Origin: Notolepis coatsorum
Taxonomy: Eukaryota; Chordata; Actinopteri; Aulopiformes; Paralepididae
DNA: 64,000 bases
Direction: 5' to 3'
NCBI GenBank assembly: GCA_963971535.1
Contig: OZ020589.1
Location: 89,650,683 to 89,714,682, forward strand
Shown here: positions 11,412-20,545 of the stretch, one piece after another
Layout: the number at the start of each line of letters is the position of its first letter
Position numbering within the stretch: position 1 is the first letter of the stretch
Notes under the pieces: model-generated
Seen by the model: the letters and a program-made list of their open reading frames with translations, nothing else
Database searches by the model: none
What the model was told of the DNA's origin: nothing
Position numbers and translations under genes: made by a program

Positions 11412-11880
11412 TTTTGATTGACAGTCGATTCTGCCAATTACGTCACACCGCTTGCACCCACCTCTGCTGTTCTTACCACCTATCGGCAAGCACTTATTCG
11501 TTTTTTTACTTCCGGAAAGTCCGCCATTAGGTTACACAAGAAATCAAAACAAAACTTCCAGAGCTCACGCTAATAACGTTAGCTCCCCGCCGCCCACAAG
11601 TACCAGCGCTCCGCAGGACCAAACTAGGTATGATGATTTTACTGCAAAGAATGTTATAATAAAAGCTTTGATTGAAAATTTTATTAACTGATTGCAGAAT
11701 GGGTACAATTCAGTACGGGCTCTCTGAGCAAAGGAACTGAGAGATATGAAGAGACTAATGATTGTTATGGTCGGGTAAATATGCTGATGTTATTGATGTA
11801 ACGTTAATGTCACACAACGAATGCCTTTGTTAATCATAATGTTGATGCAGTAGCGTGTGTGTGGGGGGGTTGTGCAGTTC
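11412..11880 (+). mobile_element. Internal part of the hAT-type family of 55335-56313
   Basis: The segment matches 55675-56160 in the same orientation, from tgattgacagtcgattct through gcagaatgggtac to gttgatgcagtag followed by a GT run. The family termini are not visible here, so this is a truncated or rearranged copy. Reading frames differ from the other copies. Confidence 0.65.
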
Positions 11881-12855
11881 GCTTGACTGAAACCCCATGG
11901 TACGCTAATGAAATGTTGTTTTCAAAGTTTGAACATGTGGACTGGACAACACGTTTAGCTTAACATTACACGTAAGTAGTAGAAACGAATAATCTAATTC
12001 AGATTCAGGGTATGGTCACCCAGGGCCCTGTTCCTCGTACCTGGCTAACTGAGTTAGCCGGACAATTTTCAGCATTGCTTGACTTAAGCCAGACCTTTCT
12101 GTTCCCCGACGTCGGATTGTCTAAATCACTATGGCAACATATCAAAAAGTTTGAACCTGCTCCAGCGCAGGGTTAAGTTCAGTTAGCTCGATAACCTGCA
12201 TGGCCACGCCCTCGCAAAGAAATGCAGCTCCCTTCCTGAAATAATTCTCACAGTCTAGATCCCATTATACCATTCTGAATAATGTTTTTGTGCTTAGTTT
12301 TTCTAGAGGAGGCTTTTGAAATGTAAAACAATACCTAAAATGCTGATAATAAATCATATTCAGCCTATAGATTTACTTTGTCCTAAATAATGCATGTCAT
12401 ATTTATACGGATACGGCGCTCGCGCGTCGCGACACACAATGTGGTTATTTTAATAACGCGGAGCATTGCAAATGTGAATCCTGTGTTTTTTTTTGATTGA
12501 TTGAATAGTTTATTGGTTTAGAATGGAAAATCACACATATACATTGGATCACAATATGAAAACAGGTATACATTTTCTCCATTTACCAATAGGATTTCAT
12601 AAAACACAATAAAGCCATAGGCTTTGTTTCCATTGTGGTCCTTCATCATTGGTGTCAGTGGATTTATGTACTGGTGTGTGGACGTGGGTGTTTGTAGTGT
12701 CTGTATGTCAGGATGTGTGGTATAAAAACAAAAAAATACATACAATAATATTCCATTTATATGGATTTATATGGGGATATTTTTAATGAATGAAACCTAT
12801 CGGGCGTTTGGCTCGGATTAGTTTCATATTCTTCGCTGTTGATGTATTTGCTTAA

Positions 12856-13772
12856 CACTTTCAGAGCCGGCCGCGTTTTCCTTTTTACCCCCTTGAATGC
12901 CCATCAACCACTTCAATGTTAGCGTTAATATCGCCTAATCTATGTTTTAAATTATGGCTATGTGTCTAATCTGCCCGTCGCTTATCAATGACTCAATTTC
13001 CAGTCAATATTGTCGAAGCGGATTGTTTTTTTATCGGTTCATTTCCGTTTTATAGCATTTTGAAAAGCCCTCGTTTTCAAGGAAAATAAAATGATTCCGT
13101 GATAAACGCCCTGTACTGGAATATTCTAGAACATTGTAATTTTTCGGCCTATTTATGAATCGTTTTCAAATAAACGCTAGATTATCGATAGTATAATTAT
13201 GTGTACGTATGCACGCTGGTGCCGCAAGCTGAAAATCGATTCTCTTAGTTCCTGATCGCTCGCACAGCCAAATCACACATAGGGGAAAAGCTTATATCTC
13301 CGTGAAAACAGATCCGATTATCCTAAGACTGGTAAAATAGATTCCTTACCCGAGATCAGATGGTATCCAAAAAGATTATTCCAATACCTGATCGCCATTC
13401 CAAAAATCGATCCTTTTATTGATCCAATGCTACGTACTGTAAAGACATATTACACGCTGTTCTGATGGTCCACAATGACTCCGAGCGGCTCGGGGTACAT
13501 GCGTGAGAAGTAAAATGTGGATTCCAGAGTTTTTTTTTCTCATCCATTTTCATTGAGTCCATTCCAAAAGGGTGCATTACCATCTGGGAGACGATAGGGG
13601 GCGCTTTTTTCACACCCGAGCGCCTGATGGGGTGTTACCCAACGGTAGACTCGGTTGATGAAATATGAATTCAGATCGCTAATTTAAAAAAAAAAATCAC
13701 GCTAATCGTCGTGCTGGGCATTCAGGGGGCGGACTGCTAACACGTGTTATGTCGTCCGTGGCATCCAAAGTG
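12856..13772. mobile_element. piggyBac-like TTAA element (subfamily 1)
   Basis: TTAA occurs at 12852-12855 and 13773-13776. The ends are cactttcagagccggcc and gtggcatccaaagtg. Internal words (gattatcgatagtat, gcgatcaggtattgg in reverse) match the other TTAA elements at 9281, 38848 and 42720 in opposite orientation. It has no transposase. Confidence 0.8.
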
Positions 13773-14431
13773 TTAACGGAGCGGCCGGATTGTGTTTCAT
13801 TCAAGCATAAATTGAAGCGTCTTTATGCGTGGACTGTGGATTATGAATTACGAGGAATCTGAATCTGTGGATTGTTGAATTGTATCACCGTCACTCACAC
13901 GTTATTGTGATATTGTAACTGGGATTAAAATGTCTGATGAGATGCGCTGTTTGACGGATTTGCGAAATTGAATGAGCCGTTGACAATGAATTTGAGAAAA
14001 TGCATTCATCTGTTCAAGCACTGTTATCTGATGATGAACATGAGGTGTCACTGGTATAAACCAAAGGTTAATCAATTCAATGCATGTATGGATGATGTCC
14101 GAAACAGATTAAAACCTGATTAATAGTGAAACTGCAAGCCTCCAACTCCCTCTCTGACACGTTATTTTGGGGGTCGCGCCTTGAAAACTTTGGGAACCAT
14201 GTATTTATATTAGTGCTGTCAAAATTAACGCGTTAACTTTGGAGATTAATTTAAATTATTACATGGCGTTTTCACATACGCCGAAATGCTTGCTTGTGAT
14301 TGGTCAACAGCCCCCCGACAGCGGTCATTATTTTTCAATAATGACCGCTGTTTTTTCAATAATGACCGCAGTGCGCAGCTGTTGGCAATCAAGCCCACAT
14401 CAGTGCAGCAAATCAGACACACCTGCCGCGC

Positions 14432-14751
14432 ACTGACAGCGGAGTGTCAGCGGAGCCAGAACAGCTGCCCGCGATAATAATAATCACTTTATTTGGGCTG
14501 ACAGAGCCACAGAACAACTGCGATTTGTCAAATGAATTAGGTATATTGTTAGTAAGTTAGCCATGTAATAAGCGGGATAATGTATAGCGCTGCACTGACA
14601 GCGGAGTGTCAGCGGAGCCAGAACAGCTGCCCGCGATAATAATAATCACTTTATTTGGGCTGACAGAGCCACAGAACAACTGCGATTTGTCAAATGAATT
14701 AGGTATATTGTTAGTAAGTTAGCCATGTAATAAGCGGGATAATGTATAGCT
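14432..14751. repeat. Tandem duplication, two units of about 163 bp
   Basis: The unit beginning actgacagcggagtgtcagc at about 14432 is repeated almost exactly at about 14595. Both units carry aataatcactttatttgg and agttagccatgtaataagcg. It lies upstream of the BED-finger frame, where a promoter would be expected. Confidence 0.85.
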
Positions 14752-14877
14752 TTACTCGGTCATTGTCGCAAAATAATTGACCTTCACTGACGTTTAAAAC
14801 ACGAAGCGGCTCGGTATTTTAAACTACGTGTCGGTCAATTATTTTGCGACAATGACCTCGTAGCTATACATTATCCC
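14736..14877. repeat. Hairpin of about 47-bp arms upstream of the BED frame
   Basis: Arms 14736-14782 and 14833-14877 pair over gggataatgtatagct and gtcattgtcgcaaaataatt with a few bulges. The loop is about 50 bp. It sits just before the start codon region of the hAT transposase fragment. Confidence 0.8.
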
Positions 14878-14957
14878 TTACTTATGTAACGTGTAGCGTG
14901 TGCAGCCAAACTAGATAGAGCGAGCCGCCTGGTTAGAGGACAGTCACTCGCGCGAAG

Positions 14958-15182
14958 ATGGGCAAACGCGGAAAACTTTTAGGTGGAAAGTTTCAGTTTA
15001 AAAAGTTGCCAGACGGCTCGTTGGATAAATCGAAAACAATTTGCGTAATTTGCAAAGCTGAATTTAACTACCATAGGAGTAGTACGTCTTTGGCGTATCA
15101 TCTAAAAGCAAAACATGCTGAAGTTCCCTCCACGGGGCATCGCCAATCTACGCTGATGGTGTGGTGCTCGTGGGCTAACTAA
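14958..15182 (+). pseudogene. BED zinc-finger start of a hAT transposase
   Basis: The frame starts MGKRGKLLGGKFQFKKL. It then has the finger pair C-x2-C (ICVICKAEF, about residues 31-34) and H-x4-H in AYHLKAKH (about residues 52-57), a complete BED-type DNA-binding finger. After residue 62 the expected transposase body is lost to a frame change. Conserved-looking words (VTDSLVMWIAKKL) can still be read downstream at about 15200-15240. In the family this domain binds the element's ends. The protein here is not functional. Confidence 0.7.
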
Positions 15183-15589
15183 ACATGCCAGTGAGAAGGT
15201 AACCGACTCCTTGGTTATGTGGATAGCAAAAAAACTGCCGGCCAATTAACGTAGTTGAAGACGACGGACTGAGCGAGGTTATTCGAGCGGCATCGGGAGA
15301 TACTTCTTAATCCACCCTCGAGAGGAACCAGTGTCGCAAGATCGTCGGGCACTTCAAACATAGTCCATCAAACGCCCAGGAATTAAAGGAGCAGCAAGTT
15401 GCACACGGACATAAGCAAGAATCACTCGCCCAGGACGTTGCAACAAGATGGAATTCCTGAACAGGAGCTTGCCAAACTGCAAAAGCTGGAGGAACTACTT
15501 GAACCGTGCAGGTAAATTGTTTTTCTTGTTTCTCCCTCCTCTATCGTGTGTGTGTGTGTTCTCTCTCTCCATGTCTGTGTCCACCTGTG

Positions 15590-16265
15590 TCCACACACAT
15601 ACTGTATAGATACAGACACACACACTGTATAGATACATACACACACTGTAGGGCTGCGCGATTAATTAGAATTAATGATTTAGGGCGATTTTGAAACATT
15701 TAAATCGATTTTCAAAAAAAAATGTCAAGGGTCACCACCTTTTATTTAACAAAAAGTGATGTTTGGTGAAAGTTAGATTTACACTTTATTAATCCCAATA
15801 GGGAAATTCATTCTTGTTTGGTGATCAAGAGGCACCTTTTATTTGTTTTAAGTGAAGTTTGGTGAAAAAGCAAGTTATTGCACTATTAATCCCAATAGGG
15901 ACATTCATTTTTGTTTGATCAAGAGTAACCTTTTATATATATATTATTATTTATTTTTAAGTGAAGATTGGTGAAAGTTAGGTTTGCACTTCAATTTGTT
16001 TGATTTTTTTGTGTCAAATAAAAATAAAGGTTATTTGAATGATTTCTAGTTCAAGAAAAAAAATCGATTAAAATCGTAAATCGGATTTAAAAAAAAATAA
16101 TCTGAGATTTTATTTTTAGGCCATATCGCCCAGCCCTAACACACTGTATAGATACACACACAGTCACACACTGTATAGATACACACACACACTGTATACA
16201 TACACACACATACTGTATAGATACACACACACATATATACTGTAGATACATACACTCACACACCT
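15590..16265. repeat. CA-rich minisatellite split by a MITE
   Basis: Units of the form cacacactgtatagataca occur before 15648 and after 16139. The array was one block before the 490-bp element landed in it. Confidence 0.8.
15649..16138. mobile_element. 490-bp hAT MITE with exact 8-bp duplication
   Basis: The ends are tagggctgcgcgatta and atatcgcccagcccta. The 8-mer acacactg flanks it at 15641-15648 and 16139-16146. Internally there are repeats of ccaatagggaaattcatt. It is related at the ends to 42851-43549. Confidence 0.9.
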
Positions 16266-17149
16266 CACCTCTATGTCAGTCTGAAAGTTGAACAAGGCCA
16301 CATCGTTCAAAAGAAGCGAGCTTCTTTGTCCCCTAATAATGTAAACAGACTGGTATGCCTCAGTAACTGGCTGAGTGTAAAGAAGGACTAAGCCAAATTG
16401 TCTCTATGGAGTGAAACATTTTCAACGTTCTGAACTCTCTTTGCAGCATCTTTGCCTGTTTTTTTGCATTGACTCATGCACCTTTTTGAAAATCATCTAA
16501 CACATTTTTGTTAATATGATTTATATTACGGTACTTGTAGTTCATACAAGACATTATCGTCCTCTAAGCCAATCTGCACTTTAAAATAGGCCTGGGTTGT
16601 TTTTATTTCAGTGATTCTTGCACATTTGTATTTCACAGGAGATAAACTGTATTCAAATATCAAAGAAAGCTATTAAAAAAGTATTTGAATATAAATATAC
16701 TTTCTTTGTGTTGATTCTACATTAATTCCATGATTTTACTCAAGTAAATATCTGTTACAAGCTTCGGTCTTCGGTCGATTTTTAATCTAGATTAATCTAG
16801 ATTAACTACAGAAAATTGTGAGATTAACTAGTTAATTTTTTTTAATCTATTGACAGCACTAATTTATATAAAAAGTACATGATACCTAAGCCGAGCACAT
16901 ACAGTACAGATATCCTCATAAGTATCTATTAATTCATATCAATTAGATACTCTTTGGGCTTGTTTGCATCTACTTATTCTGAAAGAGTTGAACTAATTAT
17001 TTTCGCTAGGAATAGATCTCATTCCATTATTCATTCCATTATGCCTACTGCTAGCAGGGACATTTAAAGAAATATAATCTGATTGATTGGGGTAATGAGG
17101 GACTTAAAATTAGCCTATAGATTATGCATTTAACTTGTCGGCGAGGCTA

Positions 17150-17213
17150 TTGAAACGTACTGTATTGTACCCATTCTGCAAACTGTTAATAAAGTTTTCA
17201 ATCAATCAATCAA
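17150..17213 (+). repeat. Short retroposon-like tail ending in (ATCA)n
   Basis: The words gtacccattctgcaaactg and taataaagttttcaatca are followed by four atca units. The same tail occurs inverted at 47848-47920 and inside the hAT family at 640-672, 11672-11712 and 55930-55985. It may be the 3' end of a SINE or LINE family, or a module of the hAT element. Confidence 0.5.
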
Positions 17214-17433
17214 TGCCGTTAGAAAATCAGGATTTCTGCGATCGACACCTGCTGTCTTTTCAGGTGAGGCGGCCACGCGTAATTATCCCGAGTATCAAGT
17301 CTGGTTCGAATGAACGAGACTGAATCAGCGTTCGAGGAACAGGGAAAGCCTGGATTCAAACATCGGGTTAATTGAATCTGGATAATGGGACTTTTGATCT
17401 ACTTAGTTGAACCAGGTACGGGGAATAGGGCCC

Positions 17434-18290
17434 AGGTTCTGAATTAATTTAGGAGTGAAATGTGAATGAAAGGGTTGAAATCGGTACTCGCAAGGGTGCC
17501 CCCAAATATTTTTCTCAATTCGCACAGGCTATATTTAAGCGCAATACGCAATGCCCTCGTCGCACTGTACAGCCCTGAATAGGTTAAAGTGTTATTAGAT
17601 AGATTTTCGTTTTGCTGTTTAGTTCGCGAAAGTCAACCATTTTGGAAAAATCGAACGTCGGGAATTGTATTTTGAAGAGGACACAGAGAGCTTTCAATGA
17701 GCGTTGGAATTTTTCCGAACGACACTTCCCAAAAGCCTCTATGGGGTTTCAAACTAATGACTTCTGTATGAATTATTTTAATATCTCTTATTACTCGGGA
17801 TAATAAACTACAAAACGTAACGTTATTGGCATATATTGAAGCGCAGTTAGTTTCTCTTCCCCATTTTTAGCATGTAGCAACAATTAGATTTGAAATTAGT
17901 TTCAAAATGGTGGCACCCTGGCAAAAATTCAAAAGCTACTGTACATACAGTAGATTTCATTATCTGTTCTCATGCACGCCTGGTGATACTAAATCCAAAT
18001 TGAACTCGGGCATTTGAAATATATAAGATTTGGCACAATCCATAAATGTGCGAATTGGCTATAATAAGGTAATTTATAAGCCTGCTATTCTATAATAATA
18101 TTTCAAATTGCATTGGTCCGGATGGGATAATTCAGTACTGTATCTACAAAACCTTATAGCACATGCATGAGTCTGGTCTCCTTTGAAAGGTAACATTCTT
18201 ACACAATAAAGAAAAATCATCATGCGATTAAATGCATAACTTTCTGTAGTTAATTAATCGAAATTAATGCGATAAAGTCCCAGCCCTGAT
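17434..18290. other. Non-coding stretch with one transposon terminus
   Basis: No gene is seen. The words gtcgcactgtacagccctg at 17559-17577 equal the end of the element 47248-48424, so a truncated relative ends here. Near 18240-18287 the words aattaatgcgataaagtccc look like the end of a decayed hAT-type element of the 38484 family. Confidence 0.4.
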
Positions 18291-18465
18291 TATAATATGT
18301 GTAATATGTGAGATTATAATATGTGTAATATGTGAGATTATAATATGTATAATATGTGAGATTATAATATGAGAGATTATAATGTGTAATATGCAAGATT
18401 ATAATATGTGTAATATGTGAGATTATAATGTGTAATATGTGAGATTATAATATGTGTAATATGTT
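18291..18465. repeat. AT-rich minisatellite, about seven to eight units
   Basis: Units of roughly 19-25 bp read gattataatatgtgtaatatgtga with length variation. The array is local and not shared with other elements in the window. Confidence 0.85.
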
Positions 18466-18519
18466 CCAATATGAAAAGAGAGCAAAGTGGCTCAAATTAA
18501 TCTCATTGTCCAAACTAAC

Positions 18520-18830
18520 TAGTTGGGTCAAGAACCAAAATTCCTTGACCATTCTCTGGCTAAGATGTTTTGATGATTGATTTGACTTCTATGGACCTTT
18601 TATAAAATATTTAGCCCCCGTGTCCCTCCGAAAAATCCCGACATTTTTTGTCAGATGGCCAAATCGAAAATACCTGCTGACGCCATCTTGAAAAATGTAC
18701 TTTTGATCCAGAGCACCTAGAATCATGTATGAATACACTTTTTTGTGTAAGTCAACCATGACGATTCCAATTCTGACATCAGTTTGACTCTATGACATAA
18801 ATTTAACCCAGAAATCCAAGATGGCCACCA
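18520..18830 (-). repeat. Repeat R, copy 1 (unclassified)
   Basis: The sequence from gttgggtcaagaacca to aaatccaagatggccacc is the reverse complement of 25619-25745 joined to 30398-30590. It contains gacgccatcttgaaaaatg and matching gatggccaccat words. No terminal inverted repeat or coding capacity was recognised. It is a dispersed repeat of unknown class. Confidence 0.75.
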
Positions 18831-19344
18831 TCCAGCACGGCACAGCGGCACGGTGGTGTAGTGGAGCGGCACGGTGGTGTAGTGGTTAACACTGTCGCCT
18901 CACAGCAAGAAGGTCCAGGGTTCGATTCCCGCTTGGGGACCAGGTTTCCATGATGCCAGGTACCCAGGTGGGGTATCTCCCAGGCCTTTCTGTGTGGAGT
19001 TTGCATGTTCTCCCCGTGCTCGCAAGGGTTTCCCCCCCGATAAGATAAACCCAATGGAAAAACATGCACAACAACAGATCGCTAACGCTGTGGCGTCCTT
19101 GACGAAGACGGACAGGAGCACTTGGATTGGTCCCCTGGCGCGGCTCACGTTGACGCCCGTCTGCTCCCGGCTGCCCTTGGGGGGGAAGGACGACGGGATG
19201 GGTTAATCGCAGAGACGAATCGCATCAGCGATCCTACAGACAATGCATGCGTGTGTGTTCCGGTGTGTGTGTGTGTGTTGAGGATAATTGCCAATGCCAA
19301 TTAAAGACCTCTGAGCAGGTCCTGCATTATATTATTATTATTAT
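18831..19344 (+). mobile_element. tRNA-derived SINE with (TTA)n tail
   Basis: The head reads gcggcacggtggtgtagtgg, occurs twice in a row, and continues with box-B-like gggttcgattcccg at about 18918-18931. The body has the fish SINE words gtggagtttgcatgttctcc. It ends with attattattattat and interrupts repeat R. In copy 2 of R, its sequence runs straight from gatggccaccatat to agtagagc, which marks the empty site. Confidence 0.75.
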
Positions 19345-19424
19345 CCAGTAGAGCAAAAATGTAGATGGAGACAGTAGAGCAAAAATTTAACTTTTGAATG
19401 GGAAGGTAAGATATGGTGTTTGGG

Positions 19425-19511
19425 CAGGGCTTCAGACTAACAACTTTCCCAATAGCTAGCTAGCTAGCTAGCAACAACAACTAGTTAGCTAATATAGTCA
19501 TTGTAGCCCTG
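19425..19511. mobile_element. 87-bp micro-MITE with exact 8-bp duplication
   Basis: It starts cagggcttcagactaac, as the 1.6-kb element at 4739 starts cagggctccagactaac, and ends gtagccctg. The 8-mer tgtttggg flanks it at 19417-19424 and 19512-19519. The middle is a run of gctagctagc and similar words. Confidence 0.85.
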
Positions 19512-19519
19512 TGTTTGGG

Positions 19520-20050
19520 GTTTGTTAACCCTTGTGTTGTGTTCGAAAGCGGTTTCTTTCAGGAGTTATTTTGATGATGTTCTGAGCTTGTGCTCAGCCT
19601 TCTGTTTCAAAAGGTATCTTGGACCACGCCATCTCGCCATTCCTTGACATGAAGAACTCCTGTTGACCTCGCTCATCCAGGCCGCCTTCTTCAACATGTG
19701 TGTGTGCGTACGTGCGTGCATGTGTGTGTGTGTGCGTGCATGTGCGTGTTTACGTTCAAGAATAATATGAGTGTCCATATTCTGTGAGAAAGGTTGAGTT
19801 CCTGTGGGGGGAGGGGTGCCAGAGGGATTGGGAGAACAGGTGCATGTTGCAAAAAGTATGTGTTCCCGTGGAGGAAAGAGGTGGGGTGTCTAAAGATCAA
19901 AGATGAATCTTGACTGACCCAAATTTGACCCAGTTACCCACAACATTTAAATGCATGCTGGGTATTTCCAGGGTTCTATGTCAGAGTATGGTTAGAGTTT
20001 GAAAGGAAGAGTAGTTGCATAGATGCACAGTGTAGATGCATAACAGCTTG
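19520..20050. other. Non-coding spacer with a TG microsatellite
   Basis: A TG/TGCG run lies at about 19696-19752. The sequence 19980-20050 is directly upstream of the Academ-like pseudogene and may be its original 5' flank. No other feature was recognised. Confidence 0.5.
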
Positions 20051-20066
20051 AAAATGGAAGAAATCA

Positions 20067-20542
20067 GGGCGGTCAGGTGGCGTAGCGGATATTGCGTTCG
20101 TCACCAACACCAGAGACGCTGGATTCGCCTGTTCGAATCCAGCTCACAGCTCCGGCGTTGTCACCAGCTTGGCTGGCCGTTCACACTACTACAATTGGCT
20201 GTATTAGAGGGTGGGAAAGCTGGCGGGGTGGGTCCGGGTCGTTGTAAACAGCGACTCCTACAGTTCGGTCGGGGCGCCTGCTCAGCGCGGATAGGATCTA
20301 AGGGGGGTAGTGTGATCCTTCCACACGTTACACCCTCTCAGTGAGAGTCCGCGCTGCCAGGTGAAAAGAAGCGGTTGATTGGCTAGACGTGTGTCGGAGG
20401 AAGCACGTGATAGCCTCCACTCTCCCAGACCGACTGTGGGGGGTAAGTGCGCAGCGACCAGGAAGGAGATTGGCATAACGACTAACATTGGGATGGGAGA
20501 AAATCGGAGGAAAAAGGAGGGGGGAAAATAATAAAAAAATAA
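20067..20542 (+). mobile_element. tRNA-derived SINE with 16-bp target duplication
   Basis: The head reads ggcggtcaggtggcgtagcg, then ctgttcgaatccagctc (box B), and the element ends in an A-rich tail at about 20520-20542. The 16-mer aaaatggaagaaatca is at 20051-20066 and again at 20543-20558. The family also occurs inverted at 41590-42031 and 54873-55319. Insertion duplicated the start codon of the downstream gene. Confidence 0.85.
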
Positions 20543-20545
20543 AAA

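Larger units (their letters stand above)
14211..16861 (+). mobile_element. hAT element with BED-finger ORF, exact 8-bp duplication
   Basis: It starts tagtgctgtcaaaattaacg and ends attgacagcacta. The 8-mer atttatat flanks it at 14203-14210 and 16862-16869. The 5' part holds a tandem duplication and a long hairpin, then a BED-finger reading frame (14958-15182). The 3' part is disrupted by a CA-rich minisatellite and a 490-bp insertion. A relative with tagggctgtcag ends lies at 38484-40508. It was probably derived from an autonomous hAT copy and is now dead. Confidence 0.85.
12023..17433. mobile_element. Harbinger/ISL2EU-like terminal repeat pair
   Basis: The left end gggccctgttcctcgtacc (12023) is matched by the inverted right end ggtacggggaatagggccc (17433). 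Subterminal gaggaac words also occur. The interval holds TTAA element 12856-13772 and hAT element 14211-16861. No Harbinger transposase or MYB-like gene was recognised, so this is at best a non-autonomous shell. The superfamily is a tentative call from the end sequence. Confidence 0.45.

Noticed and set aside
18894-18935. Possible tRNA gene (box A/B words)
   Set aside because: Part of a SINE head; no cloverleaf with anticodon arm and acceptor stem is formed.
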